Origin: Azadirachta indica
Taxonomy: Eukaryota > Streptophyta > Magnoliopsida > Sapindales > Meliaceae
Direction: 5' to 3'
NCBI GenBank assembly: GCA_022749755.1
Contig: CM040445.1
Span: 5,663,182-5,727,181 of the forward strand
Length of the DNA: 64,000 bases
Shown piece after piece: positions 25,032-38,272 of this stretch (positions are counted from its first letter, which is position 1; every line of letters begins with the position of its first letter). The position numbers and the translations under genes were made by a program. The notes beneath the pieces were generated by a model. That model searched no databases and was not told the origin of the DNA. It worked only from the letters and a program-made list of their open reading frames with translations.

Positions 25032-27108
25032 GAAGCTAAGAAAGAACTAGTAGAAATCAAACTACCTCCGCAAAACAAGTAAAGGAAGATTGTAAATTTT
25101 CTTTTTAATCGTGATTGAAGTTCTTATTGCTGTGAGGACTGTTATAATTTTGTTGTGAAGTTATATGCTTAGAATTTCTGGTTTAAGAATCTAGGAAGAT
25201 GTCTTCGCATTGCAGTGATAGTAGACCTGTAAAATCTTGCTGATCCTGCAAAGAGTGCTGATTGACTTAGATGTGTACTTCTGTTTTCATTCTACCTTAT
25301 ATAAAGTTCAACTGAATTTTGTAAGGACCATGGACTGTGTGGTTTTTCTCTGTTAGTTCTTCCCAGTTTGCTCTATGTTCTAGTGTTTGGAGAATATTTT
25401 AGATGTTATCAGACGGATGAATTTGAGCTGTGGTTGAGGTCTTTTTAAATGTTGCTAGTTACCATATATTGTAGTGACTGGAAACCTAAGAGGAGAATTT
25501 TACATTTAAACTTTTATGGGAATAGTTTATTGCTAATTGGGAAATATATGGGAGTAGTTCATAACCTTTTGTCACCCAAAACTTGTGCTGCCGATCAACA
25601 TGTCCTCCATTATTGACGTTGCTGTTGTTGGAGGAGTTCCTTAACCTGATACCCAGCACATCTACAATGATGTAAAATGATCAGAAACTGTTGCAATCAA
25701 AATACCATTGTATAACGTCACCTACAATAAGTTTTTCACTTTTTAAAGAAATCATATTTAGTCCCATGTTCAACTAAAAGGAAATGGTAACATTGAAGGC
25801 ATCTGTGACTAATGTGGCTTTTTTCCTCCATGTTATTTATCTTATTTTTTGTCTTATGTTCCTTGTTGAATTTTGTAGTTTATCTATTATTTTCTGGTGG
25901 TCAACTTTATCTTCTCTACTGATGTTCCTGTATTTTCTTCTTTCAGGGTATTGTCGGCTTGCAAACAGAATATGGGACTCTTCGTATAAAAGTAAGTGTT
26001 TTGCTTTTAACAGGGCTCTCTATCTTGAGGATATTAAATCTTGATTTGAACAGAAAAATCTTTCTTGACAGAAGTCTTTCATGCTCTACTGCAAATATAT
26101 CTTTTTGCATTAAATAGCTAAAAATTTCTTGGCTCCAACTACCTGTCAGTTGGTAGATACATTAAAATGATGTACCCATTATAGACATTTCAAAGTTCCA
26201 TAATAATATGTCAGTGTGCAATATCTGCTGTAGAATTGTCATTGAATAAGCAAGCCAAAATAACGCATTGTTTGGTTGGCAATTATGAAATGATCTTGCT
26301 ACTTAGTTCGTTCTGTGATATTCTTCAATATTGCGTCTTTGCCCACACAATTTGGTTTTATATCTTTTGCATCTGAGCATGTAAACATCTGATATTTCAC
26401 ATCATCCATGATTATTATGATTGAAACTGAGATACATTATTAATTAACATCCCTCAATGAAGATTATTATCATGAGACTGAAACAACACGGTGCTGTTCA
26501 AGTTCATAATATAGGGTATTATTGACAATACCTTGCTTTGATGCAGCTCTACCCCGAGTGCGCCCCACGTTCTGTAGCCTACATTCTCGAGTTGTTGACG
26601 TTACGCCGTTGTGCTGGTTGCCAATTTGATCGTGCAGAGGGCCGTGGTCTATCCTGGGATATTCAAGGGAACCACATAAAAGATGTAAGGCTTCATTAAT
26701 CCCTTTGAGCTTGCCATTTTCCATATATTTGGAAAATTAAAGAGTCTAATTTCTGAAACTGCTCTATTAACTTGTTAGGCTCCTTTCGGCCCACCATTTG
26801 GGTTGATTGAAGGAACACTGAAAGATCTAGAAACTGCTTTTAAGCCGATTCCAACCGAAGTTTGCCCCAGCATAAGAAGGGGTTCAGTTGCATGGATTGG
26901 CTCTGGTCCTGAATTTTTTATAAGTCTAGCAAATCACCCTGAGTGGAAAAAAAATAAATACACTGTGTTTGGTTCTGTCCTTCCGGAAGACATGGAAATC
27001 GCAGAGAAAATCTCACAGCTCCCTACGAAATCAGATGCTTGGAACAATATTGACCAGACTCTCTTAAGAAAAAATGTTCCCTTCATGTTGAGAAGATTGA
27101 AGTCTTAA
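23824..27108 (+). CDS. membrane-anchored Cys-rich cyclophilin-like protein, copy A
   Basis: Five exons (23824-24261, 24745-24843, 25947-25991, 26547-26684, 26779-27108) encode 349 residues. Residues 1-34 are a Pro-rich, basic cytosolic tail (KKRRRS), and 35-56 a single membrane segment, suggesting a type II protein. About 80-146 is Cys-rich (GECCQG, ECCAACKAMC, CLCDTWVFCG), resembling a PAN/apple-type fold. About 180-349 is cyclophilin-like (GIVGLQTEYGTLRIKLYPE, GPEFFISLANHPEW, YTVFGSVLPEDMEIAEKI). The usual FHRV and QPE-type active-site motifs are altered (FDRAEGRG), so isomerase activity is doubtful. It probably faces the secretory lumen. Arabidopsis has a related cyclophilin-like gene near At4g17070 (from memory). 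Confidence 0.85.
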
Positions 27109-28391
27109 CTCTTGGAGCTCATCATGAAGCGAGTATCAATCGAATGTAAAGCTTTTCTTTTTATAATAATGAAGACAAGATATAAAATAAAGATTTTAAC
27201 ACAAATAATTTCAATTCAGGATCTCAGACTAAAGTTTTGCAATGCAATTTTGCTTGTATTTGTTGTTGTTTGCTGTTTAATCTACATGTAGTGGTCTAAT
27301 AAATTTTGTAACATAGTTCTACGCATGAGAAAACGAAAAGCTGTAGGATCTTATCAAAAATCTTTTCAGTAGAATGTATGAAAACTATATATATATATAT
27401 ATATTTGGCTGATCCTTTAGAATATTGAGTCAGTAGCAGCAACTTACCATTATAATCTCACATAAATGGTATTTAAATTATATTGATATTTTATGTCTCA
27501 ATTAATAAATAGACATGAATTTTTTTTAAAAAACCTGCAATTTATTTTTAGAAAATATAAATATTTCATGATATTGGAAAATTTAATTTATTATTTATTG
27601 AATCATAAAGAAAAAGTTGGGAAGTTCATGAACAAAATAGATTCTGATCGAGAATCATAAGCCTACAGTGTATGGCGGCGATTCGCAAATTCTTATATCT
27701 AAGAATGCATGAAAATTGAAAAATGACAAAAACAATATTTACAATTTATTAATGAATTAAAATATTTAGTATGCTATCATACGCCATCAATAATTGAATA
27801 CCCATTGATATTTCTCCTCCAATACCATACGTATCATAATCCGTACAATGTTTTTATTATTATTTTTATTCTGAGTATTATCTTTAAAATTTCTTAATTA
27901 TTATTGAGTTTGTGTTCAATAAACTTTTATTAATTATATTTACATTTTTTTAAAGATTTTTCAGAAAGAAAAAATGATTAAACATATTGTAATAGTTTTA
28001 GTGAATATTAAGTAAAAATTTAAATTATTATCTTCATTGCAAATTATGTGCTGTATTGTAAAAGAAATAATAGCCAAATTCCAGAAAAGACTTGTTCTAG
28101 TTCATACATACGGGGAACAAAAAGCGGTACCGTTTCATCTCTCTGGTTCGCGTCAGGTTAGGTCCAGTGAAATTATGGTAGCGTAAAAAAAGCATATTGC
28201 CAAGTACCCGTAGCTAATTGACTTAACAACTCTCAATCTGTCGACTGTATTTTTATATATAATCTCTAACTAATCTACGACCATGAATACTGCTACTCAG
28301 CTTCTTCATTTTCACAGTCAACGCCTACTCCCCTCTAAAGAACCAAATCCCCATCTGGGTTTGGGTTCTTCTCTTCGCACCAAAAACTCAG
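27109..28391. other. intergenic between the tandem cyclophilin-like genes
   Basis: 3' UTR of copy A, AT-rich spacer with a TA run near 27390, then the copy-B 5' leader. The leader (28190-28390) matches the one before copy A (23630-23820), e.g. TTTTCACAGTCAACGCCT, so the promoter region was duplicated too. Confidence 0.7.
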
Positions 28392-31300
28392 ATGGTTCAG
28401 TTTTGGCATTGTTGGAACAGGGTGGTTATTCCTGGGATTGACGAAGAAAATCCCCCTTCAAGCCCCGCAAAGAATCTCAGGAGAAACGACGCATCGCGTT
28501 CCTTCTCTGTCATTCTCCTATCGCTGGGTCTGATCTCTTGTGTTGTTGTCTACACATTCCTTTCAGTTATCCTCAGACCTGATGAAAACTATTCGGATGC
28601 CGACTTTGATCCTTCAATTTCGATTGAAGAGACTGAAAATGGTGAGTGTTGCCGAGGGATTGAGAATTTGGAGTTGTGGGGTGCTGCTGTGAAGTGGGGA
28701 TCTGAGTTTAAGTTTAATAGTTCTAAAGAGTGTTGTGCGGCTTGCAAGGCCATGTGTACTGGCAATGATGGGCCTTGCTTGTGTGATACCTGGGTTTTCT
28801 GTGGGAACAAGAAGGCTTGTGGATCCCGATTTGGTGAGGTGAGCTGCAAATTTGTTGCTTCCTCGTTCATAAACTTTTGATCCATCAATGTTTATTTCTA
28901 ATTTCAATTGCATGATCATGATTCATGAAGACTCTTGTTGGACTTGATATTGATTTCAGTACGATTTTAATTTATGAACCATCATCTTCAGAAAATTAAT
29001 ATTTTGTATGTCTTTGCTTGAGATTTATCTCGGGTTCAAAAATTTTAGCGACAGTACATTTTCTTATTTCAACGATATCAAGTGCTCTCAGTGAAAGAAT
29101 TACCATTTATTTTTTTTCCTTACTCCTGCTTATTTCCAGTGTTGGTTAAAGAAGCAAAAAAATACCTTGTCCCCTGATCGGCAAGAGGCTGGGCAAACGG
29201 TTATGTGGACTTCTGGTCTCGTCTTTGGAAAAGGAGAGGTATGTTAAGTTTGGTGAACGGTTTAGAATGTTTTATAATACATTTTCCTTTTATATGGCAC
29301 TCACATCCTCCGGCATTTTGATAAATTACTGTGCCATTATCTTGATCCATATTTTCCTGTTTTCCAGTTGTAAAGAATAATAAAAAAATAGAGGCAACGA
29401 AAGAACAAGTAGAAATCAAACTACAGCAAGATTAAGAAAGGAACTGTGAGAATTTCCTTATGAATTGTGATTTAAGTTCAAGTTGCTGCAAGACCTGTTA
29501 TAATTTTCTTATTAAGTTATATGCTTAGAAATTTGAGTTAAGAGTCTAGGAAGATGTCTTCACATTGCAGTAACAGTAGAATTATAATATCTTGCTGACC
29601 CTCCAAAGAGTGTTGATTGCCTTAAGGTGTGTGTTTCTGTTATTCTACCACCTTATATGAAGTTCAATTGAATGTTGTAAACACCACAACCTACATGTGG
29701 CCTTTCTCGGCTGCCTCTTTCCACTTCTCTCTATATTCACTGCATCTACTGTTTGGAGAAGATATTTTAGATGCCTTTCTTGTTATCAGAAAGGCTGTAT
29801 TTTAGCTGTGGTCGGGGTCTTTTAAAGTGTTGCTGGTTACTAGACGTTGTAGCGACTGGAAACCTAAGAGGAAAATTTCACTTTAAGACTTTGTATGTTT
29901 ACTAAGACACGGCTGCCTTAACTCTTGGAATGCATATTGCCAATTTGGAAATTCATGACCTCTTTGTCACCCAAAACTTGTGGCTACTGATCATTATGTC
30001 CTGCATCACTGTTATTGCTGTTGTTGGAATAGTTCCTTAATGATATAGAATGACTCAAAGACTGTTAAAAGTAAACTACCATCATCTCACATCACCCATA
30101 ATAAGTTTTTAACCTTTTTTAGAAACTGCACTTAGGTCCATGTTCAAACTAAGAAGAAATGTTAAAATTGAGGGTTTCCATAACTGTGTTTTCTTCTTCT
30201 TGTTATTTTCTTTTGATTATGTCTTATTTTCCTTTTCGCTGAAGTTTTGTAGTTTATCTATTATTTTCTGGTGGTCAACTTATCTTCTCTTCTTGATGTT
30301 CCCATATTTTCTTCTTTCAGGGAATTGTTGGATTGGAAACAGAACATGGAACTCTTCATATAAAAGTAAGTGCAATATCTGCTGGAGAATTGTCGTTGAA
30401 TAAACAAGCCAAAACAATGAATTCTTTGGTTGGCATTTGTGAAATGATCTTGTTTCGTAGATTGCTCATTGATATTATTCAATATTGTGTCCTTGCCTAC
30501 TTCAGTGGTACAATTTGGGTTTTTATCTTTTGCATCTGAACATGTAAACATCTGACGATGCATGTCCATGATTATTATGATTGAGAGTGATATCATTAAT
30601 TAACATCCCTCGGTGAAGATTATTATCATGAGAGCGAAACAACTCAGTGCTGTTCAAGTTCATAACATATCTGTTTCATGGGTTTCATGCAAATCACTTG
30701 ACAATTTAAGGTATTATTGATAATACCTTGTTCTGTTGCAGCTCTACCCTGACTGTGCCCCACATTCTGTATACTACGTTCTTGAGTTGTTGACATTACG
30801 CCATTGTGCGGGTTGCCAATTTCATCGTGCAGAGAGCCGTGGCCTATCTTGGGATATCGAAGGAAATCACATAAAAAATGTAAGATTTCATCGGTATCCT
30901 TTGAGTTTTGCCAGTTTTGATATAATTGGAAAATTTGGAATATAGATATGTTGTGTAACTTTCTCCTTTCTTCTTTATGGTTTTCTGTTTTGTCTTTTAA
31001 TTAAGCATTTCTGAGGCATCTCAGTAGTTTCATCTATATTTGCTGAGTCAAATTGCACTTTCTTATTTAGGTTTTATATATGGGAAATCCTACATACCCC
31101 AAATTTTATCCCAGAATTTTGATTCTAAATGATGTAGCATTCATCAAGTAGGTGGTGAGATGGTGTAATAAATGATCTTGAAGAATGTAAAAGTATATTA
31201 TCCACTTGATGAATGCCTCATCTGCCCCATCATTTAGGATAAAAATTTGAGATACAATTTAGAATTTGGGATATGTGGCATTAGCTTTATATAATTTTGC

Positions 31301-31789
31301 TTCAACCAAATAGTTTCCTCTTTGTTTTGGTTCACGCTACTGCAAGGTCATATTCTTTTTAACTGTTAAATTCTACCGAGGATGATTCATAATACCATCT
31401 TGATAACATTTGGAATCTAATTTCTCAAACTGATGTTGTTAATCTCCTAGACTCCTTTTGGCCCACCATTTGCGTTGATTCAAGGAACACTGGAAGCTCA
31501 AGGAACTGCTTTTAAGCCAATGCCGACAGAAGTTTGCCCCAGCATCAGAAGAGGCTCAGTCGCATGGGTTGGTTCAGGTCCTGAATTTTTCGTAAGTCTA
31601 GCAAACCACCCAGAGTGGAAAAATAAATACACAGTGTTTGGTTCTGTCCTTCCAGAAGACATGGAAATTGCAGAGAAAATCGCAGGGCTCCCTACCAAAT
31701 CAGATGTTTGGCGCAATATTAACGTCACTGTCTTAAAAACACCTGTTCCCTTGAGGTTAAGAAGATTGAAATCGAAGTCTTGGAGCTAA
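28392..31789 (+). CDS. membrane-anchored Cys-rich cyclophilin-like protein, copy B
   Basis: Five exons (28392-28838, 29140-29238, 30321-30365, 30742-30879, 31451-31789) encode 355 residues with exactly the exon phases and internal exon lengths (99, 45, 138) of copy A. The domain order is the same: N-terminal tail, membrane segment (VILLSLGLISCVVVYTFLSV), Cys-rich part (GECCRG, ECCAACKAMC, CLCDTWVFCG) and cyclophilin-like domain (TPFGPPFALIQGTL, GPEFFVSLANHPEW, YTVFGSVLPEDMEIAEKI). The first 30 residues differ from copy A, where the reading frame of the leader has shifted. The FHRAESRG motif keeps His-Arg but lacks other active-site residues. Intron 4 is about 480 bases longer than in copy A because of inserted sequence. 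Confidence 0.85.
31092..31276. mobile_element. 185-bp MITE in intron 4 of cyclophilin-like copy B
   Basis: Inverted arms of about 55-60 bases: ACATACCCCAAATTTTATCC at 31092 pairs with the complement of TTTAGAATTTGGGATATGT ending at 31276. CTAAATGATG...GCATTCATCAAGT pairs with ACTTGATGAATGC...CATCATTTAG. Intron 4 of copy A has no counterpart, so the insertion followed the gene duplication or was lost in A. The target duplication is not clear. Confidence 0.75.
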
Positions 31790-32903
31790 TAATGCAAATA
31801 CGAAACTATAATGCAAATATGAAGCTAAGCGTGAAGCTTTTCTTTTTAATATGAAGATAAGATATGGTGATTTTAATACAAATGTGAATGAGGAGTGAAG
31901 TTTTCTTGGGTTTTTTTTTTTAAATTGCAATTTGCATAATTTCGTTGTTTGCTGTTTAGTCTGCATGTAAGGGACTGTAATATATTCTGAGAGGTGGTTT
32001 TGTGCCAAAGAAAAAGAAAAGCTATAAGAACTTATTAATTTTTTTTTTTAATTACAATCTTATATTATTTATAAATTATTAATATATAATCAAGAATTTA
32101 TTGAGAAGTTGAATACATTGTTATAACATATTTAATACTCAGACAATTTACTCTCATTATAGAAGAAAATGTATGCAAAATTTTTTAAGTAATACAAGTA
32201 TGAAATTCATATCCCGAGAAGGTAATAGAAATCGACGTTGACCATGAGGCTAGTAAAAGGGCAAGATTTTTTTTTTTTTTTTTTTTTTTGAACTTTTTGT
32301 GATCCTTGGGAAGATTGAGTAGTACTACACTACTATGTGTTTTCAAATATTATTTTGATTTTTTTAATTATTTTGTTTTATTTGATATTTTGTTAATTGA
32401 ATGAGTGACTGAATGGTGCAATAGATTATTTTGGAAGTTGTATATTATTCATCTATTGAATAAAAATTTTTAATAAATAATATACCATTTAAAAAAAATA
32501 AATAATTTGAAGTTAATATTTAAATTTTGTATTATTTACTCTAATAATAAATAAAAGATAAAAAGAAATATTATTAATTAATTTTAATATCGATTACATG
32601 TGTATGTGGGCTGATTTTTAGTTTTAATAGTTTTATTAGGGGGAGTAAGGGAACTTAAGGAAGAAAAAACAAAGGTACATATATAGGATATATCCTTATT
32701 AAAACGCAGTCGTTTAAAGTGTTGATTGAGGCCAAGCTGAAACACACTTTTTAACTTGAAAATACCCGCCGCAGGGAACTGATAATAAAAACAAACAAGG
32801 CTTCCCACCAAAATCCAACCAACCCTCGCCTTCGTTCCTCGTCCAGCTCCTCTCCCAAATCAAATACAGTAAGTGAAACTGAAGGAGACAAATAAACAAA
32901 AGA
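31790..32903. other. intergenic between copy B and UVH1
   Basis: 3' UTR of copy B, then AT-rich sequence with poly-T runs near 32040 and 32268-32289. The last 80 bases or so are the likely UVH1 leader. No gene seen. Confidence 0.6.
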
Positions 32904-35900
32904 ATGGTGCTCGAATTTCACCAGCACGTAATCGATGAGCTCCTTGAAGAGCCCGCCGGCGGTCTTGTAATCCTCTCCTCTGGCCTATCCCTTCCGAAAC
33001 TAATCTCCTCTCTTCTCCTTCTCCACTCTCCTTCACAAGGCACTCTCCTCCTCCTCTCTTCCTCTCCTTCCCTCAAATCCCAAATCACCCACCACTTAAC
33101 TCCTCATGCTGCCCTACTACCTTCCGAAATCACAGCCGAACTTACGGCCAACCAACGCCACTCCCTTTACTCCTCTGGCCAAATCTTCTTCGTCACCCCC
33201 AGAATTCTCATCGTTGACCTCTTGACCCACAAGATCCCCACTTCGAATCTCGCTGGTTTAATCATTCTCAATACTCATACTCTCTCGGAAAACTCTACCG
33301 AGACTTTTATTTGCAGGATTGTCAAGTCTTTTAATCGGAAAGCGTATATAAGAGCTTTTTCTGATAAACCCACCGCCATGGTTTCAGGGTTTGCTAAAAC
33401 GGAGCGTATAATGAAGAGTTTGTTCGTTAGAAAGCTTCATTTGTGGCCGAGGTTTCAGGTGAATGTGTCGGAGGAATTGGAGAGGAACCCGCCGGTGGTG
33501 GTGGATATAAGGGTGCCGATGACCAAGTACATGGCTGGGATACAAAAAGCGATACTGGAAGTGATGGATGCTTGTTTGAAGGAGATGAGGAAGACCAATA
33601 AGGTGGATGTGGAGGATCTAACGGTGGAGAATGGTTTGTTCAAGTCGTTTGATGAGATCTTGAGGAGACAGTTGGATCCCATTTGGCATATGTTGGGGAA
33701 GAAGACCAAGCAGTTGGTTTCCGATTTGAAGACTTTAAGGAAGTTGTTGGATTATCTTGTTAGGTACTTTAGATTGCTGCAATTAACTATGTTGCTGTTT
33801 TAACTAGAATTTTACACACTTTTAAATAATATGATGTGATACAATGTAGATAATTCAAAGTGCTGAAATTAGCAGAGATTAAAATCAAGATTAATGCTAA
33901 TATTTCTTTTAATTTTTTGTTATTATTTTGTGTCTGAATGCTTTTGTGTTCGGGAGTGGTGCTTTGGGGTTTGTTTGTCTTTTAGGGATGGTGATTGGTA
34001 AGTTTGATAATTCATGTGGTATGAAGACTGACTAATTATGTCGGGGGGAGAATACTCTCGCCTTGTTTTATTCTTTTCTATGTTATTATTTTTAAAGTGT
34101 GTTCATATGTTACTCTAAGATTTTTTTCCAAAAAAAAAAATTCAACAATGATTATGTGCTGTGGTAATAAAATTTTGATTGTGATGGTTTCTGATCAAAA
34201 TTTCCATATGCTATTTTTGTAGGTATGATGCTGTGAGTTATTTGAAGTATTTGGATACATTAAGAGTGTCAGAGAGCTTTCGCTCTGTTTGGATATTTGC
34301 AGAGTCCAGCTATAAAATATTTGACTATGCAAAGAAGCGGGTTTATCGCTTTACGAGGGCAGGTGGTGTGAAATTGAATGAGCAAAGCAAGAGCATAACA
34401 GGCAAAAAGAGGAAATTGAAGAGAGTTGACAATAATGGAGATGAAGGTGAGCGCTTGCTCTGTCGTTTGCTTTCTTCTAGATTGCATCTTGAAGTTTGTC
34501 TTCTGTGGCATCTCAAACCTTTTAAATACTTACATATAATAAAAGAAAGGTGCCTAAACAGCTCTTAGGTATCATTTTGTTGAATGCCTTTCTGTTTTAT
34601 GCTTACTTAGCAGATGGTGGTTTTTCATCTACGAGTACAGATGGTGGGGTAGTTCTGGAAGAAATTTTGGAAGAGGCACCAAAGTGGAAGGTGTTACGTG
34701 TGAGTAAGTGAGTTCTATTGTCTGTGATATCTATTTGTGTTGTGGAGTCTGGAATATGCTTTAACATGTGAGCTAGTGATAGTATCATATTGGCAATCTA
34801 TGTTTCACCACCAGGGAAGTAATTTTTTGTGTTTCAGACCCATATTCTTATTTGGTATTGTCCATGTCAGTTTAGAATGATTTTAAATTGCATTTCTGTG
34901 GCTAGATTAAACAGAATGAATTGTCTAATGGTTTATTCTAAGCTTGAATGTGATAATATTATCGCAGGAAGTTCTTGAAGAAATAGAAGAGGAAAGACAA
35001 AGGCGAGCTTCATCAAGAAATGAAATTTTACTTGAAGGGGAAGAAAATGGCCATAGCATTGTCCTAGTGGCTTGCAAAGATGAATGCTCGTGCATGCAGC
35101 TTGAAGATTGCATCAGGAATGGCTCACAAAAGGTTTTTGGCCTTCTTTATGTGTTATAATCACTTTGCACTTCTCATGCAGTCATGCTCAGTTTCACATG
35201 ATCAAATATGGATTTCTCATTCTTATAAAATTACGAATGATGATAAAATTATAAATTATGAATGACAATAATCCTGAATTATTTCACTTTCATAGTTTTA
35301 TGCTTAACGCTATGTCTTTTTTAATTTTATACAGAGTTAACAAGCGTATTCATAATATTATATTTTGATGATAAATGGGTTCTTACAGTAAAGCATTGGG
35401 TATAACCAAGTTATGTTGTGCGTTGGTGTGAAGGTTATGCAAGAAGAATGGGAGAAATACTTGTTGAGCAAAGTAGAGCTTCGTGGTGTACAAACATCCT
35501 CTAAGAAAAAGAAACCTAAGGAGCCCAAAGGTTATGGGATTCTTGATGGAGCTGTTCCTGTTACACCGGCACAGAATTCAGAAGCTAGCAGTGTAAGCAA
35601 ACAGGAACATGATGCACTGTTGGCTGCAGCATCGGAAATAAGGAACCGAGGCAAAGTTGATGATGTTGCTGGTGATAATCCTGAGACTTATGATGCCAGC
35701 AAAGGACATGGGAAAGGACGTGGAAAAAGAAGGAACAAAAAACGCCCAGCAAGTGTTCACCATCCCGGAAATAAAGATGATAAAAATAATAACAAAGAAG
35801 AAACAAAAGATGAACCTGAAATAGCTCCTTCAGGAAATGAAGGGCCAACAGATGACATTCACTCAGGTGCAGTTGGTGGTTGTTCTGAAGGCATGCCTAA

Positions 35901-37772
35901 AAGTGCATTTGTAGAGAAAGGGGTTCTGAGGGAGCATAATCAAAAGATGGATGCTACACAGTTAAAAGATTCCAAGCCACTGCCACCTGTGCACTTTTAT
36001 GCACTAGAAAGTGACCAGCCTATACTTGATGTTTTGAAACCCTCTATGATTGTTGTTTACCATCCAGACGTGAGGTTTGTCAGAGAAATTGAAGTCTACA
36101 AAGCTGAGAATCCTTCTATGAAATTGAAAGTTTATTTTCTTTTTTATGAAGAATCCACTGAGGTGCAAAAGTTTGAGGCAAGTATACGGAGAGAGAATGG
36201 AGCTTTTGAGTCGCTAATCCGGCAGAAATCATTGATGATGATCCCAATTGATCAGGTTTGATCTTCTTGGCCAAAAACTTTTTTCTACACTTATTTACCA
36301 TGGCATGCCTCTATTCTTTACCTTGGTATGGAACTGCTTTGCAGTTTCTTGGATCTCCTATAAGTTAATCTTTGATTCAAAGTCAGTGGATGATAGTGAT
36401 AAAAGCTATATCAACAACTAGTGCATGTGTCTAGTATAAGGAATTTGATATAACTTGCCCATCCTTGTACCTCTCAAATTTGTTGAGTTCTTACTCTGAA
36501 AAATAAATGTGTTGTAAACTTAGTGCTGAAAATCAAGGACCCAAGTGATTTGAACTTTGATGGTTTAGAACTGATGCCATTGTGCTCTTTTACATAATAC
36601 TCTTGGTCTAGAACTGATGTTTCCGTCTTCTGCGGATATTGCTTGGATATGATTCAGGATGGGCACTGCCTGGGATTTAATTCTTCTTCTGAGGTGCAAG
36701 CCACCAGTTCCCAGAATGCAGTAACTAGAAAGGCAGGTGGAAGAAGGGAAGCTGAGAAAGAGATGCAGGTGTGCAGAGTTCTTTGCATGTGAACTTTGTC
36801 AATTTTACTTTCTCAAGTCTTGTTTCAATAAAAATTCCCATCTTTTCAGGTCATAGTTGACATGAGGGAGTTCATGAGTAGTCTTCCGAACGTTCTCCAC
36901 CAGAGGGGCATGCGCATTATACCAGTGATCTTGGAAGTTGGTGATTACATTCTGTCTCCATCAATATGCATAGAACGAAAGAGTATTCAAGATCTATTTA
37001 CAAGCTTCACATCAGGCCGCCTTTATCACCAAGTAGAAGCAATGGTTCGCTACTACAGAATACCTGTTCTTCTAATTGAGTTTTCACAAGACAAGAGCTT
37101 TTCATTTCAGGTGACCAGTTTAATCTTGTAAGGAGAACGCTTTTCCTTTTTATTTATGGTGGGTGAATGCTGTCATCCTTGGTGGTTTTCTGGTTTTATA
37201 TTTTGGGTTCTCATTCTTTGCAGTCTGCAAGTGATATTGGTGATGATGTCACTCCAAATAATATTATATCCAAGTTGTCGCTGCTTGTTCTACATTTTCC
37301 CCGCTTGAGAATCATTTGGTCTCGTAGTTTGCATGCTACTGCAGAAATATTTGCTTCATTAAAAGCTAATCAAGATGAACCTGACGAGGCAAAGGCAATT
37401 AGAGTTGGTGTTCCCTCTCAAGAGGGTGTAGTGGAAAATGATGTTAGGTAAGGTTTCTTTATTTGAGTTTCTCGTCTTTTAAACGTTATGCTTGCATGTT
37501 GAAACAGAATAAGTTGCTCTTATGGTCATGAAATTAATGATTTTCCACTTTCTCCATTCAGAGCTGAAAATTACAGTACATCTGCTGCGGAGTTCCTAAG
37601 ACGACTCCCAGGCGTGACAGATTCTAATTACAGGTCAATAATGGATGGATGTAAGAGCTTGGCAGAGCTTGCACTTCTTCCTGTGGAGAGGCTAGCTGAA
37701 CTAATGGGTGGTCAGAAAGCTGCTCAGACTCTTAGAGATTTCCTGGATGCTAAGTATCCAACCTTGCTATAG
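32904..37772 (+). CDS. UVH1: XPF/RAD1-family structure-specific DNA-repair endonuclease
   Basis: Nine exons (32904-33763, 34223-34446, 34614-34699, 34968-35132, 35434-36255, 36658-36768, 36850-37110, 37224-37447, 37562-37772) encode 987 residues, close to other plant XPF proteins. The N-terminal half is the inactive helicase-like region ([39 protein letters not shown]). A Lys-rich linker lies in exon 5. The ERCC4 nuclease starts near residue 757 with D760, GD at 787-788 and the ERK triad at 798-800 ([19 protein letters not shown]). The last exon holds the HhH2 motif ([17 protein letters not shown]). With ERCC1 it cuts 5' of bulky lesions in nucleotide excision repair and acts in recombination. 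It appears intact. Confidence 0.96.
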
Positions 37773-38272
37773 TGTTCACAAATCTCAATGGGTACAGAAG
37801 TAGTACCTATTTATTTATTGTTTAACTGCATGTTCCATTGTTATTGTAGAATAGGTAATTTAAAGCTTTCTTTGTTTATTGATTCCAATTTATATTGCAT
37901 TTTTTCATCAATCATTGTAGTTTTTCAATGGGAGAGATTAGTTTGCCATTTAATAGAGCTGCTACTGTATAAAGAATGTGAGGTCAGAAATTTATGGCAC
38001 AGTTCATATTCTTTTATATATTTATGCACTAAAGGATGCTGTTTCATGTCGAAGGTTCCATCATGTGCGTTGCAGAAGTTTATAATGTACAAAATCACTT
38101 TAGAAAGGTAAAAAAAACTGTAATTTTGGAGACTTGCAACATCGAATTGTAAACATTAATGGGTAAAAATATGGATATTAGCGGACAAGTGCGGCTCATT
38201 GCTTATTTCTTCATTTTTTCTTGAGCAAAATGAAAATTTATCATTATAGCCTTGGAATTGAAAGTGATGCTG
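37773..38272. other. 3' region between convergent UVH1 and germin-like genes
   Basis: Expected to hold the 3' UTRs of both genes. No further coding potential is seen. Confidence 0.6.

Noticed and set aside
34233..34568. Intron read-through frames within UVH1
   Set aside because: These are shadows of exon 2 continuing past its donor; homology supports splicing at 34446.
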